Shown piece after piece: positions 34,635 to 42,631 of a stretch of DNA of 64,000 nucleotides. The position numbers and the translations under genes are program-made. The notes under the pieces were generated by a model. It saw nothing but the letters and a program-made list of their open reading frames with translations. It searched no databases and was not told where the DNA came from. Each line of letters opens with the position of its first letter. Positions within the stretch are counted from its first letter, which is position 1. The stretch is from Arthrobacter bambusae (GTDB taxonomy: Bacteria > Actinomycetota > Actinomycetes > Actinomycetales > Micrococcaceae): assembly GCF_030812595.1 (NCBI RefSeq), contig NZ_JAUSSZ010000004.1, forward strand, positions 210,671 to 274,670. Reading direction: 5' to 3'.

Positions 34635-35648
34635 ATGAGAATTCTTGTCACGGGTGGCACCGGCTACATCGGATCGCACACCGTCTTGTCCCTGTTGGAA
34701 ACCGGACACGAAGTGGTCGTAGTAGACAACCTCGTGAATTCAAGCGAAGAATCCCTGCGCCGCGTGGGCGAACTGGCGGGAAAGACGCCCGCGTTCCACA
34801 AGGTGGACCTGGTGGATGAAGCCGCGCTTGAGGCCGTGTTCAACGAGCACAACATCGACGCCGTCATCCACTTCGCTGGACTCAAAGCGGTTGGCGAATC
34901 GGTGCAGGAACCCTTGAACTACTACTACAACAACATCGTGGGCACCTTGAACCTGCTGCGCGCCATGGACAAGCACGGGGTCCGCTCGATCGTTTTCAGT
35001 TCGTCCGCGACGGTCTACGGCGAGCACAACCCCATCCCCTACGTGGAGAAGATGGAGATCGGGGCGAACAACCCCTACGGCCGCACCAAGGAACAGATCG
35101 AGGACATCCTCACGGACCTCGGCGCCGCGGACGAGCGCTGGCACATCGCCTTGCTGCGCTACTTCAACCCGGTTGGTGCACATCCCTCCGGCAGGATCGG
35201 CGAGGATCCGCAGGGCATCCCCAACAACCTCGTCCCCTACATCGCCCAGGTTGCCGTCGGCCGCCGCGAAAAGCTCATGGTCTTCGGCGGAGACTATGAC
35301 ACCCCGGACGGCACCTGCCTGCGGGACTACATCCACGTCGTCGACCTCGCCGATGGTCACGTAGCCGCGCTGGACTATGTTGCCGAGCGCCCTGGCGTGC
35401 ACCGCTGGAACCTTGGCTCCGGAAAAGGCACCTCCGTGCTGGAAATGCTCCATGCCTTCGAACAGGCCGTAGGACACCCGCTCCCGTACGAAATCACCGG
35501 ACGACGCGCAGGCGACCTGCCCGCGTTCTGGGCCGATGCGTCCTCGGCTTTGGCGGACCTGAGCTGGTCCACCACCAAGACCGTGGACCAAATGTGCGAA
35601 GACCACTGGCGCTGGCAGAAGAACAACCCCCTCGGCTACAGCTCTTAA
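34635..35648 (+). CDS. galE: UDP-glucose 4-epimerase
   Basis: Interconverts UDP-glucose and UDP-galactose for sugar use and envelope polymers. Short-chain dehydrogenase fold, 337 residues: NAD-binding GGTGYIGSHT at the N-terminus, SSSATVYGE with the catalytic Ser, and NPYGRTK with the Tyr/Lys pair. The ATG at 34635 (MRILVTGG) is chosen because the fold starts there; the open frame reaches 34455 but that part overlaps the TetR gene. Confidence 0.95.
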   Translation: MRILVTGGTGYIGSHTVLSLLETGHEVVVVDNLVNSSEESLRRVGELAGKTPAFHKVDLVDEAALEAVFNEHNIDAVIHFAGLKAVGESVQEPLNYYYNNIVGTLNLLRAMDKHGVRSIVFSSSATVYGEHNPIPYVEKMEIGANNPYGRTKEQIEDILTDLGAADERWHIALLRYFNPVGAHPSGRIGEDPQGIPNNLVPYIAQVAVGRREKLMVFGGDYDTPDGTCLRDYIHVVDLADGHVAALDYVAERPGVHRWNLGSGKGTSVLEMLHAFEQAVGHPLPYEITGRRAGDLPAFWADASSALADLSWSTTKTVDQMCEDHWRWQKNNPLGYSS

Positions 35649-35652
35649 AGCA

Positions 35653-35713
35653 ACGCGGGGTCACTTACGGCCCAAGATGTCCCTTGGGACGGACCGAAAG
35701 TGACCCCGCGTTA
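35653..35713. terminator. Bidirectional hairpin between galE and gltA
   Basis: A perfect 15-bp stem (35653-35667 with 35699-35713) encloses a small second stem, CCCAAG at 35672 with CTTGGG at 35684. It lies between convergent genes, 3 nt from the gltA stop. Confidence 0.65.
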
Positions 35714-35715
35714 GG

Positions 35716-36999
35716 CTAGCTCGCCGGGTAGTCGCGCTCCGGCTCTCCTGTGTAAAGCTGCCGCGGACGGCCGATCTTCGTCTGGGGATCGTTGATCATT
35801 TCCCGCCACTGGGCGATCCAGCCGGGGAGCCGGCCAATCGCGAACAGCACGGTGAACATCTTCTCCGGGAAGCCCATGGCCTTGTAGATCAGCCCGGTGT
35901 AGAAGTCGACGTTCGGGTAGAGCTTGCGCTGGATGAAGTAGTCGTCGGCCAGGGCCTTCTCTTCGAGGCGCATGGCGATGTCCAGGAGTTCGTCGTTGCC
36001 GCCGAGCTTGCCCAGGATCTCGTGTGCCGTCGCCTTGATGATCTTCGCGCGCGGGTCGTAGTTCTTGTAGACCCGGTGCCCGAAGCCCATGAGGCGGACG
36101 CCGTCCTCCTTGTTCTTGACCTTCTCCATGTATTCCTCGGGCTTGATGCCGTCGGCCTGGATCTGGCGCAGCATCTTCAGCACGGCTTCGTTGGCGCCGC
36201 CGTGGGCGGGACCGAAGAGGGCGTTGATGCCGGCGGAAACGGAAGCGAACAGGTTGGCGTTCGAGGAGCCCACAAGGCGGACGGTCGACGTCGAGCAGTT
36301 CTGTTCGTGGTCCGCGTGCAGGATCAGCAGGAGGTCCAGCGCCTTGACGACGACGGGGTCCAGCTCGTACTGCTCTGCCGGCAGGCCGAAGCTCAGGCGC
36401 AGGAAGTTCTCCACGAGGTTCATGGAGTTGTCCGGGTACAGCATGGGCTGGCCGATGGACTTCTTGTGCGCGTAGGCCGCGATGACGGGCAGCTTCGCCA
36501 TGAGACGGATAGTGGAAACTTCCACGTGCTCAGGATTGAACGGGTCCAAGGAGTCCTGGTAGAACGTGGACAGCGCGGAGACGGCCGAGGAAAGCACCGG
36601 CATCGGGTGCGCGTCACGCGGGAATCCGCCGAAGAAGCCCTTAAGCTCCTCGTGGAGGAGCGTGTGGTGCCGGATCCGCTGGTCAAACGCCTCCAGCTCG
36701 GTGGGAGTGGGAAGGTTGCCGTAGATCAGCAGGTACGAAACTTCCAGGAAGCTTGAGTGCTGGGCAAGCTGCTCGATCGGGTAGCCGCGGTACCGCAGGA
36801 TGCCGGCGTCGCCATCGATGTAGGTGATTGCCGACGTAGTGGCGGCGGTATTCATGAAGCCGGGGTCATAGGCGACGGCGCCCGTCTGCTTCAGCAGCTT
36901 GGAAACGTCGTATCCTTCGTTCCCTTCTACAACCTTGATCCGCGGGAGCTCGAGCTCTCCGCCGGCATGGCGCAGGGTAGCGCTGGTGGTCTCAGTCAT
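35716..36999 (-). CDS. gltA: Citrate synthase
   Basis: Condenses acetyl-CoA and oxaloacetate at the entry of the TCA cycle. The type II length is 427 residues. Motifs include LHADHEQNCSTSTVRLVGSS, GPAHGGANEAVLKML and GFGHRVYKNYDPR, carrying the active-site His residues. The ATG at 36999 (MTETTSATLRHAG) has AAGGGGAC upstream. The 230 nt upstream hold an inverted repeat that may be regulatory. Confidence 0.96.
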   Translation of the reverse strand: MTETTSATLRHAGGELELPRIKVVEGNEGYDVSKLLKQTGAVAYDPGFMNTAATTSAITYIDGDAGILRYRGYPIEQLAQHSSFLEVSYLLIYGNLPTPTELEAFDQRIRHHTLLHEELKGFFGGFPRDAHPMPVLSSAVSALSTFYQDSLDPFNPEHVEVSTIRLMAKLPVIAAYAHKKSIGQPMLYPDNSMNLVENFLRLSFGLPAEQYELDPVVVKALDLLLILHADHEQNCSTSTVRLVGSSNANLFASVSAGINALFGPAHGGANEAVLKMLRQIQADGIKPEEYMEKVKNKEDGVRLMGFGHRVYKNYDPRAKIIKATAHEILGKLGGNDELLDIAMRLEEKALADDYFIQRKLYPNVDFYTGLIYKAMGFPEKMFTVLFAIGRLPGWIAQWREMINDPQTKIGRPRQLYTGEPERDYPAS

Positions 37000-37147
37000 G
37001 GAGTCCCCTTCATGAGGCTCTGGGCCTCGGTCGAAAGCTTGATCCAACCAACATCTGGTGACTCCAACCGGGGGCCTGCAAGTGCAGGCGCCATCGGCCG
37101 GACTGCCTTCGTGGAGAAAGCCACCATTGATAGTCAGTTAAAAGCTA

Positions 37148-37195
37148 CCGCCAGTAGGCGGGACAAACTAATCCACAAGCTACGATTACTGGCGG
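37148..37195. repeat. Inverted repeat upstream of gltA
   Basis: CCGCCAGTA at 37148-37156 and TACTGGCGG at 37187-37195 form 9-nt arms 30 nt apart. Position 150-200 nt before the citrate synthase start fits a looping operator, but it could also relate to the end of dapC transcription. Confidence 0.35.
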
Positions 37196-37229
37196 AATGA
37201 CGCGCCGTGTGCGGCAAGTCACAGCATTG

Positions 37230-38387
37230 TTATCGAGCGGCGTTCAATCGTTCCACGGCCGCATCGATGCGTTCATCCGTGCCCGTCAGTGCCACACGGA
37301 TGAAACCGTTGCCGGCATCCCCATAGAAGACCCCGGGCCCGACGACGATCCCCAGGTCCGCGAATCGCTGGACTGTGTCCCACGTCGCCTCCCCTGCGGT
37401 GGACCACAAGTACAGGCCGGCCTTGGACTCGTGGAGCTCCAGGCCGAAGTTCTGAAGTGCCGGCAGGAGGCGTTCACGTCGTCCGCGATAGAGATCCTTT
37501 TGGGCGAGCACGTGGCCGGCATCGCCGAGCGCGGCGCGCATGGCTTCCTGGACCGGGTAGGGCACGATCATGCCCGCGTGCTTGCGGCTGTTGACGAGAT
37601 TCGCCACGATCGACGAATCGCCGGCCACGAAAGCGGCGCGGTAGCCGGCGAGGTTCGACTGCTTACTGAGGGAGTAGACGCACAGCAGGCCGTCCATGGA
37701 CCCTCCTGTGACGCGCGGATCAAGGACGCTCGGCACTGCCTCACCCCCACGCTGGGCATCCCATTCGCCCCAGCCGAGTTCGGCGTAGCATTCATCCGAC
37801 GCCACGACTGCGCCGATCTCGCGTGCCTGGGCCACGATCTGCCTGAGGGATTCGACATCACGGACGCTGCCCGTGGGATTACCAGGGGAATTGATCCAGA
37901 TGAGCCGTACCCTGGCGCGGGTGGCTGAGTCCAGCTCGTCCAGGCTGTCTGCGGCGATGGCAGTGGCCCCGGCAAGCATGGCGCCGATGTCGTAGGTCGG
38001 ATAAGCCACAGTGGGGCGGACCACGACGTCGCCTGCACTCAGTCCCAGCAGGAACGGCAGCCACGCCACCAATTCCTTCGAGCCGACCGTCGGCATGATG
38101 TCCCTCGGATCGATGCCCGGGACCCCGCGACGGTTGGCGAACCAGTTGGATACAGCCTCACGAAGGGCTTCCGTGCCGTGGACCGTCGGGTAGCCATGGG
38201 CGTCTGCTGCCCCGGTGAGCGCCTCGCGGATCAGCTGCGGCGTAGGATCCACCGGTGTTCCGATGGACAGATTGACTACCCCGCCCTGGTGTTCCGAAGC
38301 CTTGGCTACGTACGGCGCCATAGCCTCCCAAGGGTAGTCGGGCAGGTTGAGGCCGAAAGCGGGGGCCGCAGAAATCAAAGGAAGCAA
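37230..38387 (-). CDS. dapC: Succinyldiaminopimelate transaminase
   Basis: PLP-dependent class I/II aminotransferase of 385 residues in the succinylase branch of lysine/DAP synthesis. Motifs: VNLSIGTPVDPTP, WINSPGNPTGSV, and SLSKQSNLAGYRAAF with the PLP lysine. It begins 6 nt after the fdxA stop, at a TTG (38387); no better start is seen nearby, so the N-terminus is uncertain. The fdx-dapC pairing is conserved in actinobacteria. Confidence 0.92.
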   Translation of the reverse strand: MLPLISAAPAFGLNLPDYPWEAMAPYVAKASEHQGGVVNLSIGTPVDPTPQLIREALTGAADAHGYPTVHGTEALREAVSNWFANRRGVPGIDPRDIMPTVGSKELVAWLPFLLGLSAGDVVVRPTVAYPTYDIGAMLAGATAIAADSLDELDSATRARVRLIWINSPGNPTGSVRDVESLRQIVAQAREIGAVVASDECYAELGWGEWDAQRGGEAVPSVLDPRVTGGSMDGLLCVYSLSKQSNLAGYRAAFVAGDSSIVANLVNSRKHAGMIVPYPVQEAMRAALGDAGHVLAQKDLYRGRRERLLPALQNFGLELHESKAGLYLWSTAGEATWDTVQRFADLGIVVGPGVFYGDAGNGFIRVALTGTDERIDAAVERLNAAR

Positions 38388-38393
38388 CCGTTC

Positions 38394-38720
38394 TTAGTGG
38401 TCTTGGTTCTGTGGAGGCAGCGCAGCGATGAAGGGGTGGTCCTTGCCGGTGTTGCCGACCTTGGCAGCTCCGCCTGGGGAACCTAGGTCATCGAAGAACT
38501 CGACGTTGGCCTTGTAATAGTCAGCCCATTCTTCCGGGGTGTCGTCCTCGTAATAGATCGCTTCCACCGGGCACACGGGTTCGCAAGCCCCGCAGTCCAC
38601 GCACTCATCCGGGTGGATATAGAGGGAACGTTCGCCTTCGTAGATGCAGTCAACAGGGCATTCTTCAATACATGCCTTGTCCTTGACGTCCACACACGGC
38701 TGCGCGATTACGTAGGTCAC
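38394..38720 (-). CDS. fdxA: 7Fe ferredoxin
   Basis: Ferredoxin of 108 residues with one 3Fe-4S and one 4Fe-4S cluster. The cysteine pattern is CVDVKDKACIEECPVDC followed by CVDCGACEPVCP, as in actinobacterial FdxA/FdxC. The GTG at 38720 (VTYVIAQPC) matches the usual family N-terminus. It leads the fdxA-dapC operon. Confidence 0.95.
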   Translation of the reverse strand: MTYVIAQPCVDVKDKACIEECPVDCIYEGERSLYIHPDECVDCGACEPVCPVEAIYYEDDTPEEWADYYKANVEFFDDLGSPGGAAKVGNTGKDHPFIAALPPQNQDH

Positions 38721-38844
38721 GTCCCTTGCCTCTCCACAGTTGACCCGGACTATTTCCGGGTAGTACCACCGGCCCTGTAGCCGGTACATCGAATTCTGAG
38801 CCTATTATCCCCCAGCCGGAACTCAGCAACCTAGCCGGGCGTCT

Positions 38845-38850
38845 TACTAT
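38845..38850 (+). promoter_or_regulatory. Predicted -10 box of a leaderless transcript (SH3-like gene)
   Basis: TACTAT, 6 nt before the GTG at 38857. Confidence 0.5.
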
Positions 38851-38856
38851 GAACTG

Positions 38857-39099
38857 GTGAATCTGCCCCGGCCCCAGGATTTCCTGCTCAATACCGTATC
38901 CGGAACACGGGTGGTTGTCCGATACCGGGTGGAGAGCGGCTTCACCGATGCCCTCGGCTACCTCCTCTCGGTCACCGAAGGTACGTGCACCATCCGGACC
39001 CGACAGTCCGACGTCGAGATCCCGCTGGCGCTTGTTGTGGCGGCAAAAGAGGTCCCCCCTCCGCCGCTGCGCCGGAGCCCGCGCACAACCGGCGAGTAA
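38857..39099 (+). CDS. Small SH3-like barrel protein
   Basis: Protein of 80 residues. The central 45 residues (GTRVVVRYRVESGFTDALGY, then TIRTRQSDVEIPLALVVAAK) alternate as short strands like the N-terminal SH3-like domain of Rv0428c-type acetyltransferases, here standing alone. The tail is proline/arginine-rich. It is divergent from fdxA. The match to that domain is from memory of the family and should be treated as tentative. Confidence 0.65.
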   Translation: MNLPRPQDFLLNTVSGTRVVVRYRVESGFTDALGYLLSVTEGTCTIRTRQSDVEIPLALVVAAKEVPPPPLRRSPRTTGE

Positions 39100-39123
39100 C
39101 CCCGGGCCCCGTGCCCTCCCCAC

Positions 39124-39192
39124 CCACTGGACATGCCCACTGCCCGGCCGAACCACTGGACATGCCCCCTGCCCGGCCGAACCACTGGACAT
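39124..39192. repeat. 29-nt direct repeats, left flank of the AbiEi/DUF559 gene
   Basis: Two almost identical 29-nt units (39124-39152 and 39153-39181) begin with CCACTGGACATGCCC and end with GCCCGGCCGAA. A third unit starts at 39182 but keeps only its first 11 nt before diverging. Confidence 0.85.
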
Positions 39193-39211
39193 AGTGCCAA
39201 TATGTCCAGTG
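39183..39211. repeat. Palindromic TGGACAT hairpin
   Basis: CACTGGACATA and TATGTCCAGTG form a perfect 11-bp stem with a 7-nt loop. It fuses the third 29-nt unit with the start of the 49-nt direct repeat. Confidence 0.8.
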
Positions 39212-39242
39212 TTGGCTCGCAGGGCAGAGCATGTCCCGCGGG
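39194..39242 (+). repeat. 49-nt direct repeat, left copy
   Basis: Aligned without gaps to 40294-40342, about 35 of 49 positions agree by eye. The conserved ends are TATGTCCAG near the start and GCATGTCCCG near the end. Confidence 0.75.
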
Positions 39243-39333
39243 AGACGCGGGTCGAACGAGGGACATATCCATTCGTGACAAGCAGCGATGGGCATGTCCC
39301 TAGGGACGACGCGGATGCTCGCCCGGGCAGAGG

Positions 39334-40143
39334 TCAGGCGGCTCGGTCGAGCGACGTCAGGGTGTCTCGTACCAGCGCTACGAATTCGCGAGGCCGGTGC
39401 TTCACCAGCGAATAGCTCACCACCAGCGTGGGAACGCCCAATCTTGTGGTGACGTTCCATCGGCGGCGGTCCTCCTCGAAGCTCGGTTTGTCCATGTGGA
39501 ACCCCGCTCCGTCGGTCTCGATCCCCAGTCTTCCGTCCACCATCAGGTCCAGATGACCCATTCCCGGTATGTGCACTTGCGATTCAACATGGAAGCCGGC
39601 TTCGCGAAGGAGGTGCCTGGCGATGCACTCAATGATCGACTGCGACTGGGGAACGATCCGTGACACTAGCCTCCGCTCGCGTGCATCATTCCGCCCCGTC
39701 AACCTCATCCTGATGGCCGTTAGAGGCAACTTGCCAAGAGCAACCGCCGATTCAGCAATGACGAGGCCATCCAGATCCGGCAGGCAGCGCAGTGCCTGAA
39801 TGACGGAATCCGTTAGTGTGGGCGGGGCGGCGGATCTATGGCAGACAAAGCCCTCGTACTTGCGGCTGTGAGGGACTGCCACATGGGGAAACCGAGGGGC
39901 GTCCGTGACCCACAACCCGGCCAGCTCGGCTGCGGAAACGCAGGCCGGCTCCGCAGGGAGGGACCGGATTGCGAGCAAGCCAGGATCGGCGCCCGGCACG
40001 GCATAAACCCCTCGTGCCACGCGGAGAATCCGGCCGCCTGCCAAAGCGGACTTCAGCTGGAAGTGCGACACCCCGGCCGCAGCGAGATGCTTGGCCCGCG
40101 CCACGCCGTCGTACGCTGACATGACGTCGATAATGTTTACCAT
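39334..40143 (-). CDS. AbiEi-type winged-helix and Vsr/DUF559-type nuclease-fold protein
   Basis: Protein of 269 residues. The first 60 (ARAKHLAAAGVSHFQLKSAL, then ILRVARGVYAVPG) look like the AbiEi antitoxin winged-helix domain. The C-terminal part has GHLDLMVDGRLGIETDG (Asp199, Glu209, Asp211) then EEDRRRWN, a PD-(D/E)xK arrangement as in Vsr and DUF559 proteins. No AbiEii-type toxin is adjacent. Two near ATGs exist (40143, 40152); I use the inner one. The gene is bracketed by direct repeats. Nuclease activity is prediction. Confidence 0.8.
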   Translation of the reverse strand: MVNIIDVMSAYDGVARAKHLAAAGVSHFQLKSALAGGRILRVARGVYAVPGADPGLLAIRSLPAEPACVSAAELAGLWVTDAPRFPHVAVPHSRKYEGFVCHRSAAPPTLTDSVIQALRCLPDLDGLVIAESAVALGKLPLTAIRMRLTGRNDARERRLVSRIVPQSQSIIECIARHLLREAGFHVESQVHIPGMGHLDLMVDGRLGIETDGAGFHMDKPSFEEDRRRWNVTTRLGVPTLVVSYSLVKHRPREFVALVRDTLTSLDRAA

Positions 40144-40293
40144 GCGCCCCATCGTTCCCGCTGATGCGGGCGCCTCGGAAGCGCCGGCATTCGCTATGTG
40201 GAAAACATCCCGTCCATTCTTGCGGGGAAACGTTGGACATGTGCCACCGTTGCCGCAGAGCATGCGCCACGTGGAGACCAAGGAATGCGCATG

Positions 40294-40342
40294 ATGCCAT
40301 TATGTCCAGCGCTTCGGACCAAGGCGGGGCATGTCCCGAGGG
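40294..40342 (+). repeat. 49-nt direct repeat, right copy
   Basis: Matches 39194-39242 in the same orientation. It ends 2 nt from the MFS transporter stop, so the two copies bracket the AbiEi/DUF559 gene and its upstream region. Confidence 0.75.
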
Positions 40343-40344
40343 GG

Positions 40345-41637
40345 TCAGGCGCCGTGTACCCCATCCGGCAGCCTGCGCATTCCCCAGAGCGGTGAGAACA
40401 ACACGGGCGCGACAAAAACGACGCTTCCACCCAGGCCGATCCAGAGCGTCGGGACAAGGCCAAGGCTCTCGGCCAGGAGGCCCGAGACGAGGGCAGCGAC
40501 CGGCATGACTCCCCACACCACAAAGCGAATAGACGCATTCATCCGTCCCAGGAGCCGGGGCGGACATACCCGCTGCCTCATGCTCAGCTGCATGATGTTG
40601 TACACCAGGACTCCGAAAGCGAATCCGAACTCGGAGACGATGAGCATCACCAGGGACATCCAGCGTTCGGGGGCAAGGACAGACAACGGAACCAGGAGGA
40701 GGAAAAGGGAGCTGATCATCGACCCCACGGGAATGACGGTCCCCTCGCCGATCCAGGCCGCGATCCTGGGTGCGGCAAGCGCTCCGATCAGTCCGCCGAC
40801 AGCACCCACCGCCATGATGAGGCCCATGGCCTCCGGACCGAGTTCCAACTCTCGAAGCACCAGTACCGGCATCAAAGTAAAGGCAAGCGTGGTGAAGAAG
40901 TTGACCCCGCCCGTACACGTCACAATCCTGCTGATCAACGGATGCGTGACCACGAACGCCAGCCCTTCCCGGATTTCGCTTGCGAGGGGCAGCCGGTCCT
41001 TTGCGGGCACGGGCACTTCAGCATCGCGCGTCCTGAGCAGGAAGATGGCCGACAGCAGATACCCCAGCGCCTCCCCGACGAACAGCACCGGCGCGGACAC
41101 GATCGCCAGCAGCGCACCGCCTGCGGCAGGACCCCCGATCCGCGCGATCTGGGAAGTCGCCTCGAGCTTGGAGTTGGCCTGCGGCACTTTCGCGGCATCC
41201 ACGAGTACGGGTACGTAGCTCTGATAGGAAACGTCGAAGAAGACGGTCGCGGTCCCGACGACGGCGGCGACGGCGTATAGGTGCCAGATCTGCAGGATGC
41301 CGGCCCACCAGAGGATTGGCACGGTCCCCATCGCCGCGGTCCGGACGAGGTCGGCCACAATCATGGTTCGACGCTTGAGCCATCGGTCCACCCAGGCTCC
41401 TGCCGGCAGACCGATCAGCAGGAAGGCCGCGAGGCCCGCGGCATTGAGCGCGCCAACCTCGAATTCGCTGGCGCCGAGCAAAGTCACTGCCAGGACAGGA
41501 AAGGCCAATTGCCCAAGTTGCGCCCCGAGTTGGCTGACGGCCTGGCCGGACCAGAAGGTAATGAAGTTCCGGTCCCGCCAAAGCGACGCCGCCGGCTGAG
41601 CCGCCTGCTGAGCTGGGTGGGCCTGCTGAGCATTCAC
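40345..41637 (-). CDS. MFS transporter (putative drug exporter)
   Basis: Major facilitator protein of 430 residues with twelve hydrophobic segments. NFITFWSGQAVSQLGAQLGQLAFP opens the first helix, and AGAWVDRWLKRRTMI is the motif A loop of macrolide-efflux-type (MFS_3) exporters. The GTG at 41637 is preferred, because an upstream GTG (41676) would place the start inside the palindromic operator. It is divergent from an ArsR-like regulator, which probably controls it. Confidence 0.87.
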   Translation of the reverse strand: MNAQQAHPAQQAAQPAASLWRDRNFITFWSGQAVSQLGAQLGQLAFPVLAVTLLGASEFEVGALNAAGLAAFLLIGLPAGAWVDRWLKRRTMIVADLVRTAAMGTVPILWWAGILQIWHLYAVAAVVGTATVFFDVSYQSYVPVLVDAAKVPQANSKLEATSQIARIGGPAAGGALLAIVSAPVLFVGEALGYLLSAIFLLRTRDAEVPVPAKDRLPLASEIREGLAFVVTHPLISRIVTCTGGVNFFTTLAFTLMPVLVLRELELGPEAMGLIMAVGAVGGLIGALAAPRIAAWIGEGTVIPVGSMISSLFLLLVPLSVLAPERWMSLVMLIVSEFGFAFGVLVYNIMQLSMRQRVCPPRLLGRMNASIRFVVWGVMPVAALVSGLLAESLGLVPTLWIGLGGSVVFVAPVLFSPLWGMRRLPDGVHGA

Positions 41638-41653
41638 CCGCCCAGTTTCCAGC

Positions 41654-41677
41654 AGTGATTGGTATATGTCAATCACT
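41654..41677. promoter_or_regulatory. Palindromic operator between MFS exporter and ArsR-like regulator
   Basis: AGTGATTG at 41654-41661 and CAATCACT at 41670-41677 form a perfect inverted repeat with an 8-nt spacer. It lies in the 63-nt divergent promoter region and suits a dimeric winged-helix regulator. Confidence 0.65.
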
Positions 41678-41687
41678 CATAGCTGGC

Positions 41688-41693
41688 TACACT
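41688..41693 (+). promoter_or_regulatory. Predicted -10 box of a leaderless regulator transcript
   Basis: TACACT, 7 nt before the ATG of the ArsR-like gene and directly next to the palindrome. Confidence 0.55.
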
Positions 41694-41700
41694 GGCCACC

Positions 41701-42207
41701 ATGACGGAACACGAGCGGGAGGACAGCGAACTGGTGGCCAAGGGCCGCGCTTTGAGTTCGCCCCTGCGCCTGAGGATTCTCCGGCTCTGCCTGCACCATG
41801 CGCGCACCAACAAAGAGATCGCCGGGCTGTTGGACATCAATCCGGCGTCGAGCCTGCACCATGTCAGGACCTTGGTGCGCACCGGTTTTCTCGTGCCGCA
41901 GGAAGGCCGGAAGGGGAAGAGGGGCGCCAAGGAGGTTCCATACATCGCCACGCGCACCTCCTGGAGCACGCCCGTCAACGACATTTCCCCGATCCTGATT
42001 GAAACCTTCGTCCAGGAAACCCGCGGACTAGCGCCCGGGGACATCGACGTCTGGCGGCTTGGCGTGAAGTTCAACGCGGCACGGCAGGAGGAAATGATGG
42101 GCAAGCTGCGGGCCGTCGTCGAAGAATACATGCGGCTTCCGGCGGACGACGACGGCGAGGCCACCTCGCTCTTGATCGCCCACCACCGGGACCCAAGCGC
42201 GGACTAG
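41701..42207 (+). CDS. ArsR-like winged-helix transcriptional regulator
   Basis: Regulator of 168 residues. The winged helix spans about residues 15-75: LSSPLRLRILRLCLHHARTN, KEIAGLLDINPASSLHHVRTL, then the wing QEGRKGKRGAKEVPY. The C-terminal half is helical and may sense a ligand. Placement next to the exporter and operator suggests local repression. Its stop abuts the stop of the next gene on the opposite strand. Confidence 0.88.
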   Translation: MTEHEREDSELVAKGRALSSPLRLRILRLCLHHARTNKEIAGLLDINPASSLHHVRTLVRTGFLVPQEGRKGKRGAKEVPYIATRTSWSTPVNDISPILIETFVQETRGLAPGDIDVWRLGVKFNAARQEEMMGKLRAVVEEYMRLPADDDGEATSLLIAHHRDPSAD

Positions 42208-42588
42208 TCAGCCGCGTGGTGGACGCCTGTAACGTCGGCACCACAGCAGCATCACAAAGGTAACGCCCGCAATCCCGTAGACCCACACATTTCCGGGCAC
42301 GTCCGCGACGATCAGCTGCTTTCCGGATCCGCCCGCAGACAGCGGGCCTACGGTCACGTAACAAACAATGCCCGCCACCGCCGTCGGGAGCAAAGACCGC
42401 GACCACGTGCCCAGCAGGAGCTGGAGGGCTGCGAGCAGGAGCAGTGCCGCAGCAGTTCCCCAAAAGACGTCGACGCCGGCAAGGAAGAGCGTCTGCCGGT
42501 GCAGGGCGGTCCCTGCGACAGCAGCAAAAAGAGCCACCGGAACAGCCGCGGCAATGCCGCGTACCGTTCCGGTGGCTCCCTTATTCAA
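42208..42588 (-). CDS. Small four-helix membrane protein
   Basis: Protein of 126 residues with four hydrophobic segments (about 10-30, 40-62, 66-84 and 98-115) and a basic end (WCRRYRRPPRG). It starts from a TTG at 42588. It is directly upstream of nothing obvious on its strand and lies 43 nt downstream of typA, which may read into it. Family not recognised with confidence. Confidence 0.65.
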   Translation of the reverse strand: MNKGATGTVRGIAAAVPVALFAAVAGTALHRQTLFLAGVDVFWGTAAALLLLAALQLLLGTWSRSLLPTAVAGIVCYVTVGPLSAGGSGKQLIVADVPGNVWVYGIAGVTFVMLLWCRRYRRPPRG

Positions 42589-42631
42589 TGCGTCAATCCG
42601 TTCAGTGCGTCAGTACGCAATCAGCGCAGGA

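Noticed and set aside
39124..39192. CRISPR array
   Set aside because: The 29-nt units are contiguous with no spacers, and no cas genes are nearby.
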